Source: Setaria digitata (Eukaryota; Nematoda; Chromadorea; Rhabditida; Setariidae). Taken from it: 10,548 bases of DNA. The notes under the pieces are model-generated. The model was not told the DNA's origin and searched no databases. It was given only the letters and a program-made list of their open reading frames with translations. Made by a program: the position numbers and the translations under genes. The first letter of the stretch is position 1. Each line of letters begins with the position of its first letter. Positions 1-7,242 of this stretch are shown here, in pieces. The DNA is taken from the NCBI GenBank assembly GCA_003640385.1, contig RCAB01000964.1, positions 1-10,548 on the forward strand, read 5' to 3'.

Positions 1-1030
1 TTTTTTTTTCTAGTCTTCTAAGCATCGTTTTACGAAAATTTATTACTTCAGACTGAGTAGCTTTTGGAACTGCTACTTATGTATCAAATTTGATAGAAGT
101 AATTTTGTTGAATTGGAAACGCGACTGTTTACATTGTGATAGGTTCATCTCTGCAAAATTTTTACTACAGCATCTAATATTCGTAATTCTAAACATTATT
201 TTCATATTTTAAATAGTCAAATGAAATTTATAAGTCCTTCCTACATTTATTTGAACCAAGAAATTCTCCGCATTTGCCTATATTCTTCATTTAATAAGTT
301 TGTAAGTCTAAAAACTTTTGTCAAAGGTTAGCTGCGTCACATGTACTTTATTAAAATCTGTAAAAAAAAAAAATCAGAAGTGATAATTTCATCAGTAAAA
401 CAAGGATGAGTTTTTGTTGAGAGAAAAGTTAAAATTCCCTCAATCATTGTTACTCACTGAGATGTAAAAAAAAAAAAGTATTTAATCAAAAGCCGACCAA
501 TTCAAGCCTATGTGAATGTTAAATTGTAGAATAAATTCTAGTGCTAATTAAATCAAGCATTTTTGAAATCCGTATCAATGAAAAATCACCCACGTGTCTT
601 GCTAGAAAATATTTCTAAGCAATACGAAAAGGAAAAAAATTTCGTGAAATTGACAGTAGAGTTTCAATTTATGTTTGAAATTCTACCAAAAAGAGGCTTT
701 ACCAAAAAAAAAAAAAAACTACATTTCTGAGATCAAGGAAAAATAGCTCAAAAGGAGGTTTCAATTTGCTTAACTTTCCCCAGTAAAATAATACTGCAGA
801 AATTATAAAAAGTCTAGCAAATGGAAAAATATTCCACCAAAATAGTTTCACTTTTTATTATTACTTATCTCTCTGTACTAAAGATTTATCAATCAAATAT
901 GTCATCAAAACATTTACAAAATCGTTACTTAAATTCGTTGAAATTTCAATTCTTTGAAAGGAAGCATTCGTTTTTACTCCGACCATTGGTTGTTCCGTCG
1001 TCAAACCGCAAATTCAAAATCTAACAATTA
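1..1030. other. AT-rich intergenic DNA, no gene supported
   Basis: This stretch opens with a T run and has several A runs of 11 to 14 bases. The only structured item I can support is the dispersed repeat copy at 57-180, listed separately. A 67-codon open frame at 821-1024 (+) has no splice context, no recognisable motif and a length expected by chance in DNA this rich in A+T, so I do not call it. I see no promoter, RNA gene or mobile-element end. Confidence 0.6.
57..180. repeat. Dispersed repeat, copy 1 (partner at 9142-9265)
   Basis: These 124 bases align without any gap to 9142-9265, in the same orientation, at a constant offset of 9085. I count about 28 differences by eye, roughly 77% identity, many of them transitions. 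Shared anchors include AGCTTTTGGAA, ATCAAATTT, AACGCGACT and CATCTAATA. Read on the minus strand, both copies carry fragments such as ILQR, YHN and NSRV, then KFD and PKA in another frame, with stop codons in both. Differences are spread over all codon positions, so there is no sign of current selection on a protein. It could be an old coding fragment of a gene family or of a transposable element. I do not recognise the family. Confidence 0.7.
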
Positions 1031-1040
1031 AAAGAAAGTG

Positions 1041-1110
1041 ATATATATATATATATAAATAAATTGATATAGACAACTAATAAATTGATACATATAGACA
1101 ATATAGACGA
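1041..1110. repeat. AT microsatellite and short AT-rich repeats
   Basis: (AT)8 occupies 1041-1056. It is followed by two imperfect copies of a phrase containing TAAATTGATA and TATAGACAA. This is simple-sequence DNA with no coding capacity, at the left edge of the GCATGC-rich repeat cluster. Confidence 0.8.
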
Positions 1111-1277
1111 ATGATGCGATGAAAAAGCATGAATGCAGAGTTGGTGAAAGGTTAATTGAAATAGTAATTAAATCATAAAATGTGCATAATAAACGAAACA
1201 AAAAAGGAATTCAAACAAGAAAATTTAAACAAAATGTCGTCGAAATTATGGCTAAAAGGCGTGCAGTGAGTACCACA

Positions 1278-2095
1278 CATCACAAACAAAGGAAACACAC
1301 ATGCACTAAGTGATGAAAAAGCATGCAATAAATTAGTATAATCAAAAAGCGGCATCCTCTAAATGAAGCTAATATATTAACAGAGAAGAAATTGAGCATG
1401 GACTTAGTGCAAGTAAGAAAAAAGAATAATTTTAGAAATTTTCATCTAGCTAAAGAGCATGCAGAAGTTGCAAATAAAGAAAATGCATATAGTAAGTGAT
1501 GAAGAAGCATGCAAAGGAGCCGAAGAAATGATTACCTGGCATGCGGTAAGTATTCAAGTTTTAAACAATAGAGACACATGCAGTAGCAAAAAATGGCATA
1601 CAAGACATTAGTATAATTGAAGATAAGCATCCCGTGAAAGAAGTTGAGAGGAAAAACTTTGGTGTAAGTAGCAGGAAACTTCAAATTGGAAAAGAATTCA
1701 AAATTACAAACAAAGCAAATACATGCAATAAGTGAGAAAAAGGCATGCAATAAATCAGAATTAATGGAATGGAAAAGAAAAATGAATGAAAAATGTAGCA
1801 TGAGTCCGTGCAACAAAACTAAGAGGANGTTCAAATTGGAAAAAAATTCAAAATTACAAACAAAGCAAATACATGCAATAAGTGAGAAAAAGGCATGCAA
1901 TAAATCAGAATTAATGGAATGGAAAAGAAAAATGAATGAAAAATGTAGCATGAGTCCGTGCAACAAAACTAAGAGGACGCATGCAATAAATAAAATTAAC
2001 TTATTAATTAATAGAACTAATAAAAATATGTATGGCGAAAAAAAAAATCAAGCAAAAAGCATGCAATAAATTAGCGCTAATAAAAGGCGTCATGC
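1278..2095. repeat. Decayed satellite-like cluster rich in GCATGCAA
   Basis: A composite phrase recurs here: an AAACAAAG-like stretch, then ACATGCA, then TAAGTGA, then GAAAAAGCATGCAA, often followed by TAAATTAG or TAAATCAG. The best copies lie at about 1283-1336, 1705-1757 and 1855-1907. A weaker copy is at 1470-1516, and shorter fragments lie around 1575, 1977, 2057 and 2086. The clearest spacing is about 150 bp; elsewhere it is irregular, as expected of an old tandem array eroded by indels. The open frames here on both strands (for example 1532-1966 minus and 1686-2069 plus) are products of the repeat and are not genes. The sequence does not match any filarial satellite that I can recall with certainty. 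Confidence 0.6.
1681..1977. repeat. 150-bp tandem duplication with an N at the junction
   Basis: Positions 1681-1827 and 1831-1977 are the same sequence at a period of exactly 150. The only clear difference is G at 1694 against A at 1844. The unknown base N at 1828 sits beside the junction between the two copies. The copies belong to the surrounding GCATGCAA cluster but are far more alike than its other members, so this is either a recent duplication or an assembly join in which two overlapping reads were placed end to end. Confidence 0.9.
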
Positions 2096-2218
2096 AAAAA
2101 GTTTTAACTTATGAATAAAGAGAATTTACAGAAAAAAATTATTTAAAAAATTGAAAATAAAGCAAAGAAAGATGAATGAAAAAATCCTGTTCAATCTTCA
2201 TTGTCTTATTTTTTAGAT

Positions 2219-2449
2219 GCAGACACTTATAGAGAAAATGCCCAAATTCTTCCATGGGGTGTGATATGAGGTAACTTTTTTGGTCTGTTCGGGAAATTTA
2301 ACGTAAAAGGATTGTTCCTGGAGAAAAGGCTTTTCGATACACTTTTAAAGTATGTACCAACTTTAAATAGCAAACATATTAACTGCCTGGCTATTTTGCT
2401 ACTGTCATTTTTAAGCTGGTACCAGAAAATGGAAAAAAATAAAAAATAA
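2219..2449 (+). pseudogene. Possible decayed exon, one internal TGA
   Basis: A pyrimidine-rich acceptor-like site ending in TTTTTTAG at 2216 is followed by a frame that reads ADTYRENAQILPWGVI, meets TGA at 2267-2269, and continues in the same frame for 59 more codons to TAA at 2447-2449. The second half reads as a mixed hydrophobic and charged protein (KGLFLEKRLFDTLLKYVPTL), and an AATAAA lies at 2445-2450. No upstream exon could be linked and no family is recognised. The opposite strand is also open (2227-2478) but is heavy in Phe and Leu, as an antisense shadow would be. Chance is a real alternative. Confidence 0.2.
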
Positions 2450-3119
2450 AGTATTTCATAAGATACAAAAGTAAACACGTGAAAAAAAACTGATTATTCC
2501 ATCAGTCAATCTCTACTAGGAATCTAGTATTTTCAGTGGAAATTTTCACTTATTTATAGAGTCCTTTACAGCAAATTTAAGGGACATTCCTGGATGAAAA
2601 TTAGAATTCTCACGAATTGCTAGAATTCTCACAAATTATATTAAATCCATAAAATAATATTTAGTCTAATGAACGGCAAATTACTTAATGAAAAAATATG
2701 AGTGCTGTAATTGTCATGAATTTTAAAAAAATACCATCAAAGAGCAATAACAATACGATTCCAATAAATTACGAAAAGTATGATGGGCAGCGTTAGCAAA
2801 AGTAGAAAGAATATTTAGCATAAAATTAATAGTGAAACAAAAAAGAGAAAACAAAACCAGTGACTAACTAGCAATCACCAGCAAAAAAAAACTGGTAGAA
2901 AAAAATTTTTAAAAATATACAAATAAATAAAGAGAACAGGATATATTAGACATGAAATGCTGAGCGCTAGTGGAACCGAATTCAGATAAATTTCATTCTT
3001 AATGTTAGAAGCATTAAAAGCAGTTCTGACAAATCTATGCATCTAGTGTCGTATACAAACTATTCTCATGGGTTAAGCTAACCACTATCACCTCCTGCTA
3101 CCAGAATTCAGTTGTGCAA
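2450..3119. other. AT-rich DNA with no supported gene
   Basis: No open frame, splice pattern or RNA-like structure stands out here. The only local item is the small 19-bp double repeat at 2602-2639. Confidence 0.6.
2602..2639. repeat. 19-bp double repeat
   Basis: TAGAATTCTCAC followed by G/A and AATT occurs twice in direct succession at a period of 19, with two or three differences. It contains two EcoRI-like GAATTC words. This is a minor local duplication. Confidence 0.75.
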
Positions 3120-3237
3120 TTTCCATTTTACTTTTCCGTCTTTCTTTTTCTTTTTTCCTTTTTCCATATTTTTTTTTTCATTTTTTTCTTTTTTTTACGT
3201 TTTTTCTATTCAATATTTTGTTTGTTTTTTTTTTCCC
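3120..3237. repeat. Pyrimidine-rich tract downstream of the minus-strand gene
   Basis: About 118 bases are almost wholly C and T on the plus strand, with T runs separated by single or double C and only a few purines. On the minus strand it is a purine tract starting roughly 100 bases past the predicted stop codon at 3335, so it lies in or just after the 3' untranslated region. I see no AATAAA on the minus strand between 3335 and 3100. It could be simple low-complexity DNA. Confidence 0.6.
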
Positions 3238-3334
3238 TAAAATTTTACTAACCCCGAACACGGCCACGGATGCCCTCAGGGACCAATCGAGGACATGGAT
3301 TTCTACTGCTGCCGCTTTTTGCGTAGTCCAGCAT

Positions 3335-4775
3335 TCAGGTGGCGTCAGGAGGTACTGCTCGCAGCTGAAAAAGTTGAAACGTGGAAAATTAATATATTTG
3401 TTAAGTTGTCAATTTTCTCCTAAACCAATAAAAATCAAGTATTGACAGTTAGAAAAGAAAAAAAATTAAATAATTTAATAATACTTATCATCCTGTTTGT
3501 GAAGTTTTGATGCGTGGATTCGCCACCCTTTTATTGAACCGAACTGCCTGTTACATATGCCTCACTAAAAAGTGAACTCATTATTATAAATATAGAAAAT
3601 TTGTCTTTTGAATACCCAAATTTTAATTTGTCAAGGAAGTTTGATTTCAGAGTGTAAAAACAAATTTGAAAAATAAATAAACCTTTTACCAATCTTGACA
3701 TCATCTTCTCGAGTAATCGTGTACGGCTCTGTGGCGCTTTAAACTCATTTCGGAGTTGCTCCGAAAGATCTCCAACATCAGCGGGATGAAACTGTTCCGA
3801 TTGCGCCCTAACCAGTATATTCTGTGAAGCTGTAACCGGCGCTTTTATCATCCTTGATCTGCTGAAATATGAAATATTTTTTTATACCACATAGCCTAAG
3901 AAAATTCAAATCCTTATTATAATGCTTGCTTACAAATGTATTATTACTTTTGGTAATAACTTACGAGATAAGTTCCCGGAATGTTTCCTCTACAGCATCA
4001 CTTATTTCCATTGATTCTACCGGTCCTCAACATTTCCTACTTCCTCTTCATCTGACAGATGGGCCAGCTGTACTTCCGCTAGCTAGTTTTCGGAATCATC
4101 ATCATCACTTTCCGGCGGAGGAACCCACTCTGTCTCTTCTACGTTGAATGTCGGTGCCGGTTCCTTTACCAGTTTTTCGTCCTTTCCATCCCTTTCGTTT
4201 TGGGCACTTTGCCCTTCAAATTCCATCATTCTCCTCTTAACCTCCTCTAAGCAGGTAATCAACGCATTTTCGCGCTAAAAATTATCAACTGTTTAATTAT
4301 ATTCCTTGTATCAATAAAAAAAAAAAAAAAAATCATGGCATTATATTATAATTAAGTATGCTCAAAGCAGGAAAAATATTTACTCGGTGTTATATTTTTG
4401 TGCACAAAAATTGGCTCTAAACTTATACAAATAAATTACCTGATCTCTCCGCGAAATATCCTCCTGTAATGCATTATGTCCGGAAGTTTCGGACCTATCT
4501 CTCTATATAAGCGAGCGCCATTACCAAGCTTTTACCTAGTTTTTTTTTTTTTTCTTATAATATGTGATTTCGCCTGCAATACAATTAATCAAATAATTTT
4601 TGCATAATATCAATCACGCACAAAAGTTGCACTTGTTAGGCCGTAAAAACTAGGTCATCTAAGTATTAGCAAAAGGCAATATAATTAATAAATTAGACAA
4701 GAAGAAGCTCTGTGCAGTAAAAATTTGCCATTTCATAACATACCTTCCATAAAGCAAAAAATTATCGTCCGCCAT
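3335..4775 (-). CDS. Five-exon gene, unknown function, frame broken in exon 3
   Basis: I do not recognise the family. Exons read 4775-4744, 4494-4440, 4274-3965, 3861-3690 and 3364-3335. Introns are 249, 165, 103 and 325 bases, with donors GTATGT, GTAATT, GTAAGT and GTAAAA and acceptors ending GATAG, TTTTTAG, TTTCAG and TTTTTCAG. Phases match at every junction, and exons are clearly richer in G+C than introns.

The product would be about 199 residues. It starts MADDNFLLYG; residues 20-50 look like a charged helix or coiled coil (ENALITCLEEVKRRM); an acidic stretch with WVPPPESDDDDSEN spans about 79-92; a mixed C-terminal half includes ADVGDLSEQLRNEF and ends LRAVPPDAT. No signal peptide or membrane segment is seen.

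Two faults lie in exon 3: TAG at 4085-4083 (codon 93), and a one-base shortfall near 4021-4022, after which VESMEISDAVEETF resumes in another frame. Assembly error and pseudogene are both possible. The weakest junction is the exon 2 acceptor. Confidence 0.6.
3859..3864 (-). other. NAGNAG tandem splice acceptor at exon 4
   Basis: The minus strand reads TTTCAGCAGATC. Splicing after the first CAG gives Ser-Arg-Ser-Arg-Met across the junction, and splicing after the second gives Ser-Ser-Arg-Met. Both keep the frame, so the protein could exist in forms differing by one residue. Confidence 0.45.
4083..4169 (-). other. Possible 87-bp optional intron inside exon 3
   Basis: Within exon 3 the minus strand reads CTG then GTAAAG at 4169, and ends CTAG at 4083, before CTAGCGGAAG. 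Removing these 87 bases (29 codons) joins EKL to LAEVQLAHLS in the same frame and deletes the TAG stop. The donor is good and the acceptor is weak. The segment itself reads like protein (VKEPAPTFNVEETEWVPPP), so it may be true exon with a nonsense mutation. It does not cure the frame break farther on. Confidence 0.3.
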
Positions 4776-4865
4776 ATGAAGAACAGCAGCGCTGATTGGT
4801 TATCAGCAACTAATTCATTGTACATTGGTTCCAAGTGCTGTCACACTATTTGGTCATTGCTGAGA
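4776..4865 (-). promoter_or_regulatory. Short promoter/5' UTR with CCAAT boxes, between gene and minisatellite
   Basis: Only 90 bp separate the predicted ATG at 4775 from the tandem array. They hold CTGATTGGTT at 4792-4801, a full match to the NF-Y (CCAAT-box) consensus CTGATTGGYY, and a second ATTGGT at 4824-4829. Read on the minus strand, the first box also ends in CAATCAG at 4792. That could serve as an acceptor for cis- or spliced-leader splicing 16 bases before the ATG. No TATA box is obvious. The promoter role is inferred from position and motif only. Confidence 0.4.
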
Positions 4866-5714
4866 ATAACTCTCAAGTAGCAAGTAGAATAACTCTCAAG
4901 TAGCAAGTAGAATAACTCTCAAGTAGCAAGTAGAGTAACTCTCAAGCAGCAAGTAGAGTAACTCTCAAGTAGCAAGTAGAGTAACTCTCAAGTAGCAAGT
5001 AGAGTAACTCTCAAGTAGCAAGTAGAATAACTCTCAAGTAGCAAGTAGAATAACTCTCAAGTAGCAAGTAGAGTAACTCTCAAGCAGCAAGTAGAGTAAC
5101 TCTCAAGTAGCAAGTAGAATAACTCTCAAGTAGCAAGTAGAATAACTCTCAAGTAGCAAGTAGAGTAACTCTCAAGTAGCAAGTAGAGTAACTCTCAAGT
5201 AGCAAGTAGAGTAACTCTCAAGTAGCAAGTAGAATAACTCTCAAGTAGCAAGTAGAATAACTCTCAAGTAGCAAGTAGAGTAACTCTCAAGCAGCAAGTA
5301 GAGTAACTCTCAAGTAGCAAGTAGAATAACTCTCAAGTAGCAAGTAGAATAACTCTCAAGTAGCAAGTAGAATAACTCTCAAGTAGCAAGTAGAGTAACT
5401 CTCAAGTAGCAAGTAGAGTAACTCTCAAGTAGCAAGTAGAATAACTCTCAAGTAGCAAGTAGAATAACTCTCAAGTAGCAAGTAGAGTAACTCTCAAGCA
5501 GCAAGTAGAGTAACTCTCAAGTAGCAAGTAGAGTAACTCTCAAGTAGCAAGTAGAGTAACTCTCAAGTAGCAAGTAGAATAACTCTCAAGTAGCAAGTAG
5601 AGTAACTCTCAAGCAGCAAGTAGAGTAACTCTCAAGTAGCAAGTAGAGTAACTCTCAAGTAGCAAGTAGAATAACTCTCAAGTAGCAAGTAGAATAACTC
5701 TCAAGTAGCAAGTA
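4866..5714. repeat. 23-bp minisatellite, about 36.9 units, with higher-order pattern
   Basis: 36 complete units and one 21-base partial unit run in exact 23-base register with no insertion or deletion. The core is TAACTCTCAAG, then T or C, then AGCAAG. Only two positions vary: the base before TAAC is A or G, and the base after CTCAAG is T or C. The C form occurs in units 4, 10, 19, 28 and 33, always with G at the first site and always directly after an A unit. Units 8-16 (5027-5233) and 17-25 (5234-5440) are 207-bp blocks that differ at one base (G at 5165, A at 5372). Stops occur in every frame on both strands, so it is not coding. Contiguous identical units without spacers exclude a CRISPR array. 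Confidence 0.97.
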
Positions 5715-5730
5715 CTAGCAGAGAGTTATT
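5693..5730. repeat. Inverted repeat at the right edge of the minisatellite
   Basis: AATAACTCTC at 5693-5702 in the last unit is matched by its exact reverse complement GAGAGTTATT at 5721-5730, just outside the array, with an 18-base spacer. The bases before GAGAGTTATT (CTAGCA) also partly resemble the reversed unit. This looks like a fragment of one unit in inverted orientation and could form a hairpin. Confidence 0.75.
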
Positions 5731-6984
5731 TCGTCTAGATCATATTCTAATACGTGTCATTGCAACCTAGCAAGAATTAATTTTTTTCGCTTCTGTAATG
5801 TTGCTTTGCTCGGATCAAGACGATCTGATGATTATTACATCATTTCAGCAATCTTTCTCCCCTTTATAAGGATTGGAAATTTAGCTTCGAGCATGAATAA
5901 TGCTAATTTGAGATCGAATGTTTTGCTACAAAGGCAGAGAAGATATTATGAGTATTTAAATATTAATTGTCCAATAATTTGTTCATAGGTGTAATTTTAC
6001 TCATCAACGTGAAAGGTAAACTTAGTATGATGTATGCGCATTTGTCTGGAAATCCTAACTACTCATGCAGTGCTAACCATACATTCAAACGGTAGTGAAT
6101 TATTTATTGGGTCATTTCGTTGGATAAACAGATTTGTATGATGCTGCAAAGCTAATAATATTTGTTTGGATGCTTTGAATTTCTCGCCAATTAAACTTAA
6201 CAGTATTTTTGATTTAGTTTTTATGCACTAAATTTGACAAAGATTAATAATATTTGTATACTTTTGTACATACATTGATCCTATTTCTATTCATATTAAC
6301 TTTTTCTTGCAAAAGAAATTTCTTGAAACTGTGAAAATTAATGAAGCGATTTAACTGCTTTATATATTTCACATTATCAGTGGCAGCTTGAAATCTCCTT
6401 GCTTGATTGCATTAAAGTTGAATTATTCACAGATTTCAGTTTAGTCATGTTGAAAATCTTTTTTTTTTTTTTTTTTTTTCTTTTACAATTTAAAGTATTC
6501 ACTGAAGCAGTTCAAAAATTAGATGCGAAAATTTTGTTTTTGTTACTTTTTCAGCCAATTTTGATACAGTTTCCGAAAAAAAATCAGGAACTTGTGAGAT
6601 CATTTTAAATTAGAATTAACATAGATTTAATACAAAACATCTAACACAAAAACACAGTGGCTTTAACACACAAGCAAAACATCGACAGTATGAGTTAACG
6701 TCCTTCACCTCATGACTGTCCTTGTTTTAGTTAAACATCATTATAAGACTTTGAATTGTTCTTTTAGAAATAAGCCTGGAATGACTAGTTTTTCTCTGCC
6801 ATTAAAATAATTAATTTAGCTTCAATGTTCTTGAATTTATGTAAAGTTTCGGTGAACGTTATGAATGTTGTCGTGGAGTGAAAGCTTATCAAAGTGCGAT
6901 TAGAACTTCGAAAGGTTCAGCTTTGTACGGTTTTCCTTCCAAACTAATCAACAGAATGCTAAATTTTCAATTTTTTTTTTTTTT
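5731..6984. other. AT-rich DNA with no supported gene
   Basis: The region has a 21-base T run at 6459-6479, a 15-base T run at 6971-6985 and many short A/T runs. A 48-codon frame without ATG at 6845-6988 (+) reads RYECCRGVKAYQSAI and ends in TAA with an overlapping AATAAA at 6987-6992. It has no linked exon and is too short to call. The open frames at 5806-5988 and 6399-6608 show no motif or splice support. Confidence 0.5.
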
Positions 6985-7242
6985 TCAATAAATATTGTGT
7001 CGATGGTAATTAACTGATGCTGAAGTTGGCAGAGCTAAAATATCGTGCACAAATGCAATCGCATCATCTTCAATAAGCATAATCTTACTCGATGTCATGA
7101 CAGTAGTTACCTGTAAGCTTAGATTTTCTTTTAGTTTTGCCTAATTGAGGCAGTGTATTGCTCACCTGTTTGATTGCTTTAGTAGTGTTTTCAGAATAAT
7201 GGAGTAGCACTAGTAGCATATCCGATATCAACCGCATGATAC
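6985..7242 (-). CDS. Tentative last two exons of a minus-strand gene
   Basis: The minus strand shows an acceptor TTGTACAG, then an exon at 7242-7166 (25 whole codons, with IMRLISDMLLVLLHYSE near its start), then GTGAGC. A 55-base intron follows and ends CTTACAG. The second exon at 7110-6985 gives 41 codons (VTTVMTSSKIMLIEDDAIAF onward) and a TGA. The junction phase fits. Both exons are somewhat richer in G+C than their flanks. I could not find a convincing preceding exon: the frame just upstream (SPESTEHFTNFLLMPHFHSI) stops at a TAG and its phase does not join. No family is recognised. It may be a real terminal exon pair, a relic, or chance. Confidence 0.28.

Noticed and set aside
1532..2069. 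Repeated open frames on both strands
   Set aside because: They exist only because the 150-bp segment is duplicated in a phase-keeping way. Both strands are open and both translations are low in complexity.
3218..3445. Plus-strand 75-codon open frame
   Set aside because: It overlaps the last exon and 3' region of the minus-strand gene in antisense and starts in a T-rich tract; no splice or motif support.
3531..3689. Continuation of exon 4 as an open frame past the donor site
   Set aside because: After the GTAAAA donor the residues become Phe/Lys/Asn-rich as in intron sequence, and splicing to 3364 gives a clean C-terminus.
4001..4020. A 20-base GT-AG segment in exon 3 whose removal would restore the reading frame
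   Set aside because: The lengths happen to fit, but 20 bases is far below the size of spliceosomal introns known in animals, and the segment itself encodes the plausible continuation VESMEIS. A missing base is the simpler reading.
3926..4147. Plus-strand 73-codon open frame
   Set aside because: It is antisense to exon 3 of the minus-strand gene; its His run is the mirror of the Asp run.
4866..5714. CRISPR-like array
   Set aside because: Units follow one another directly without unique spacers, the unit is too short, and the setting is eukaryotic. It is a minisatellite.
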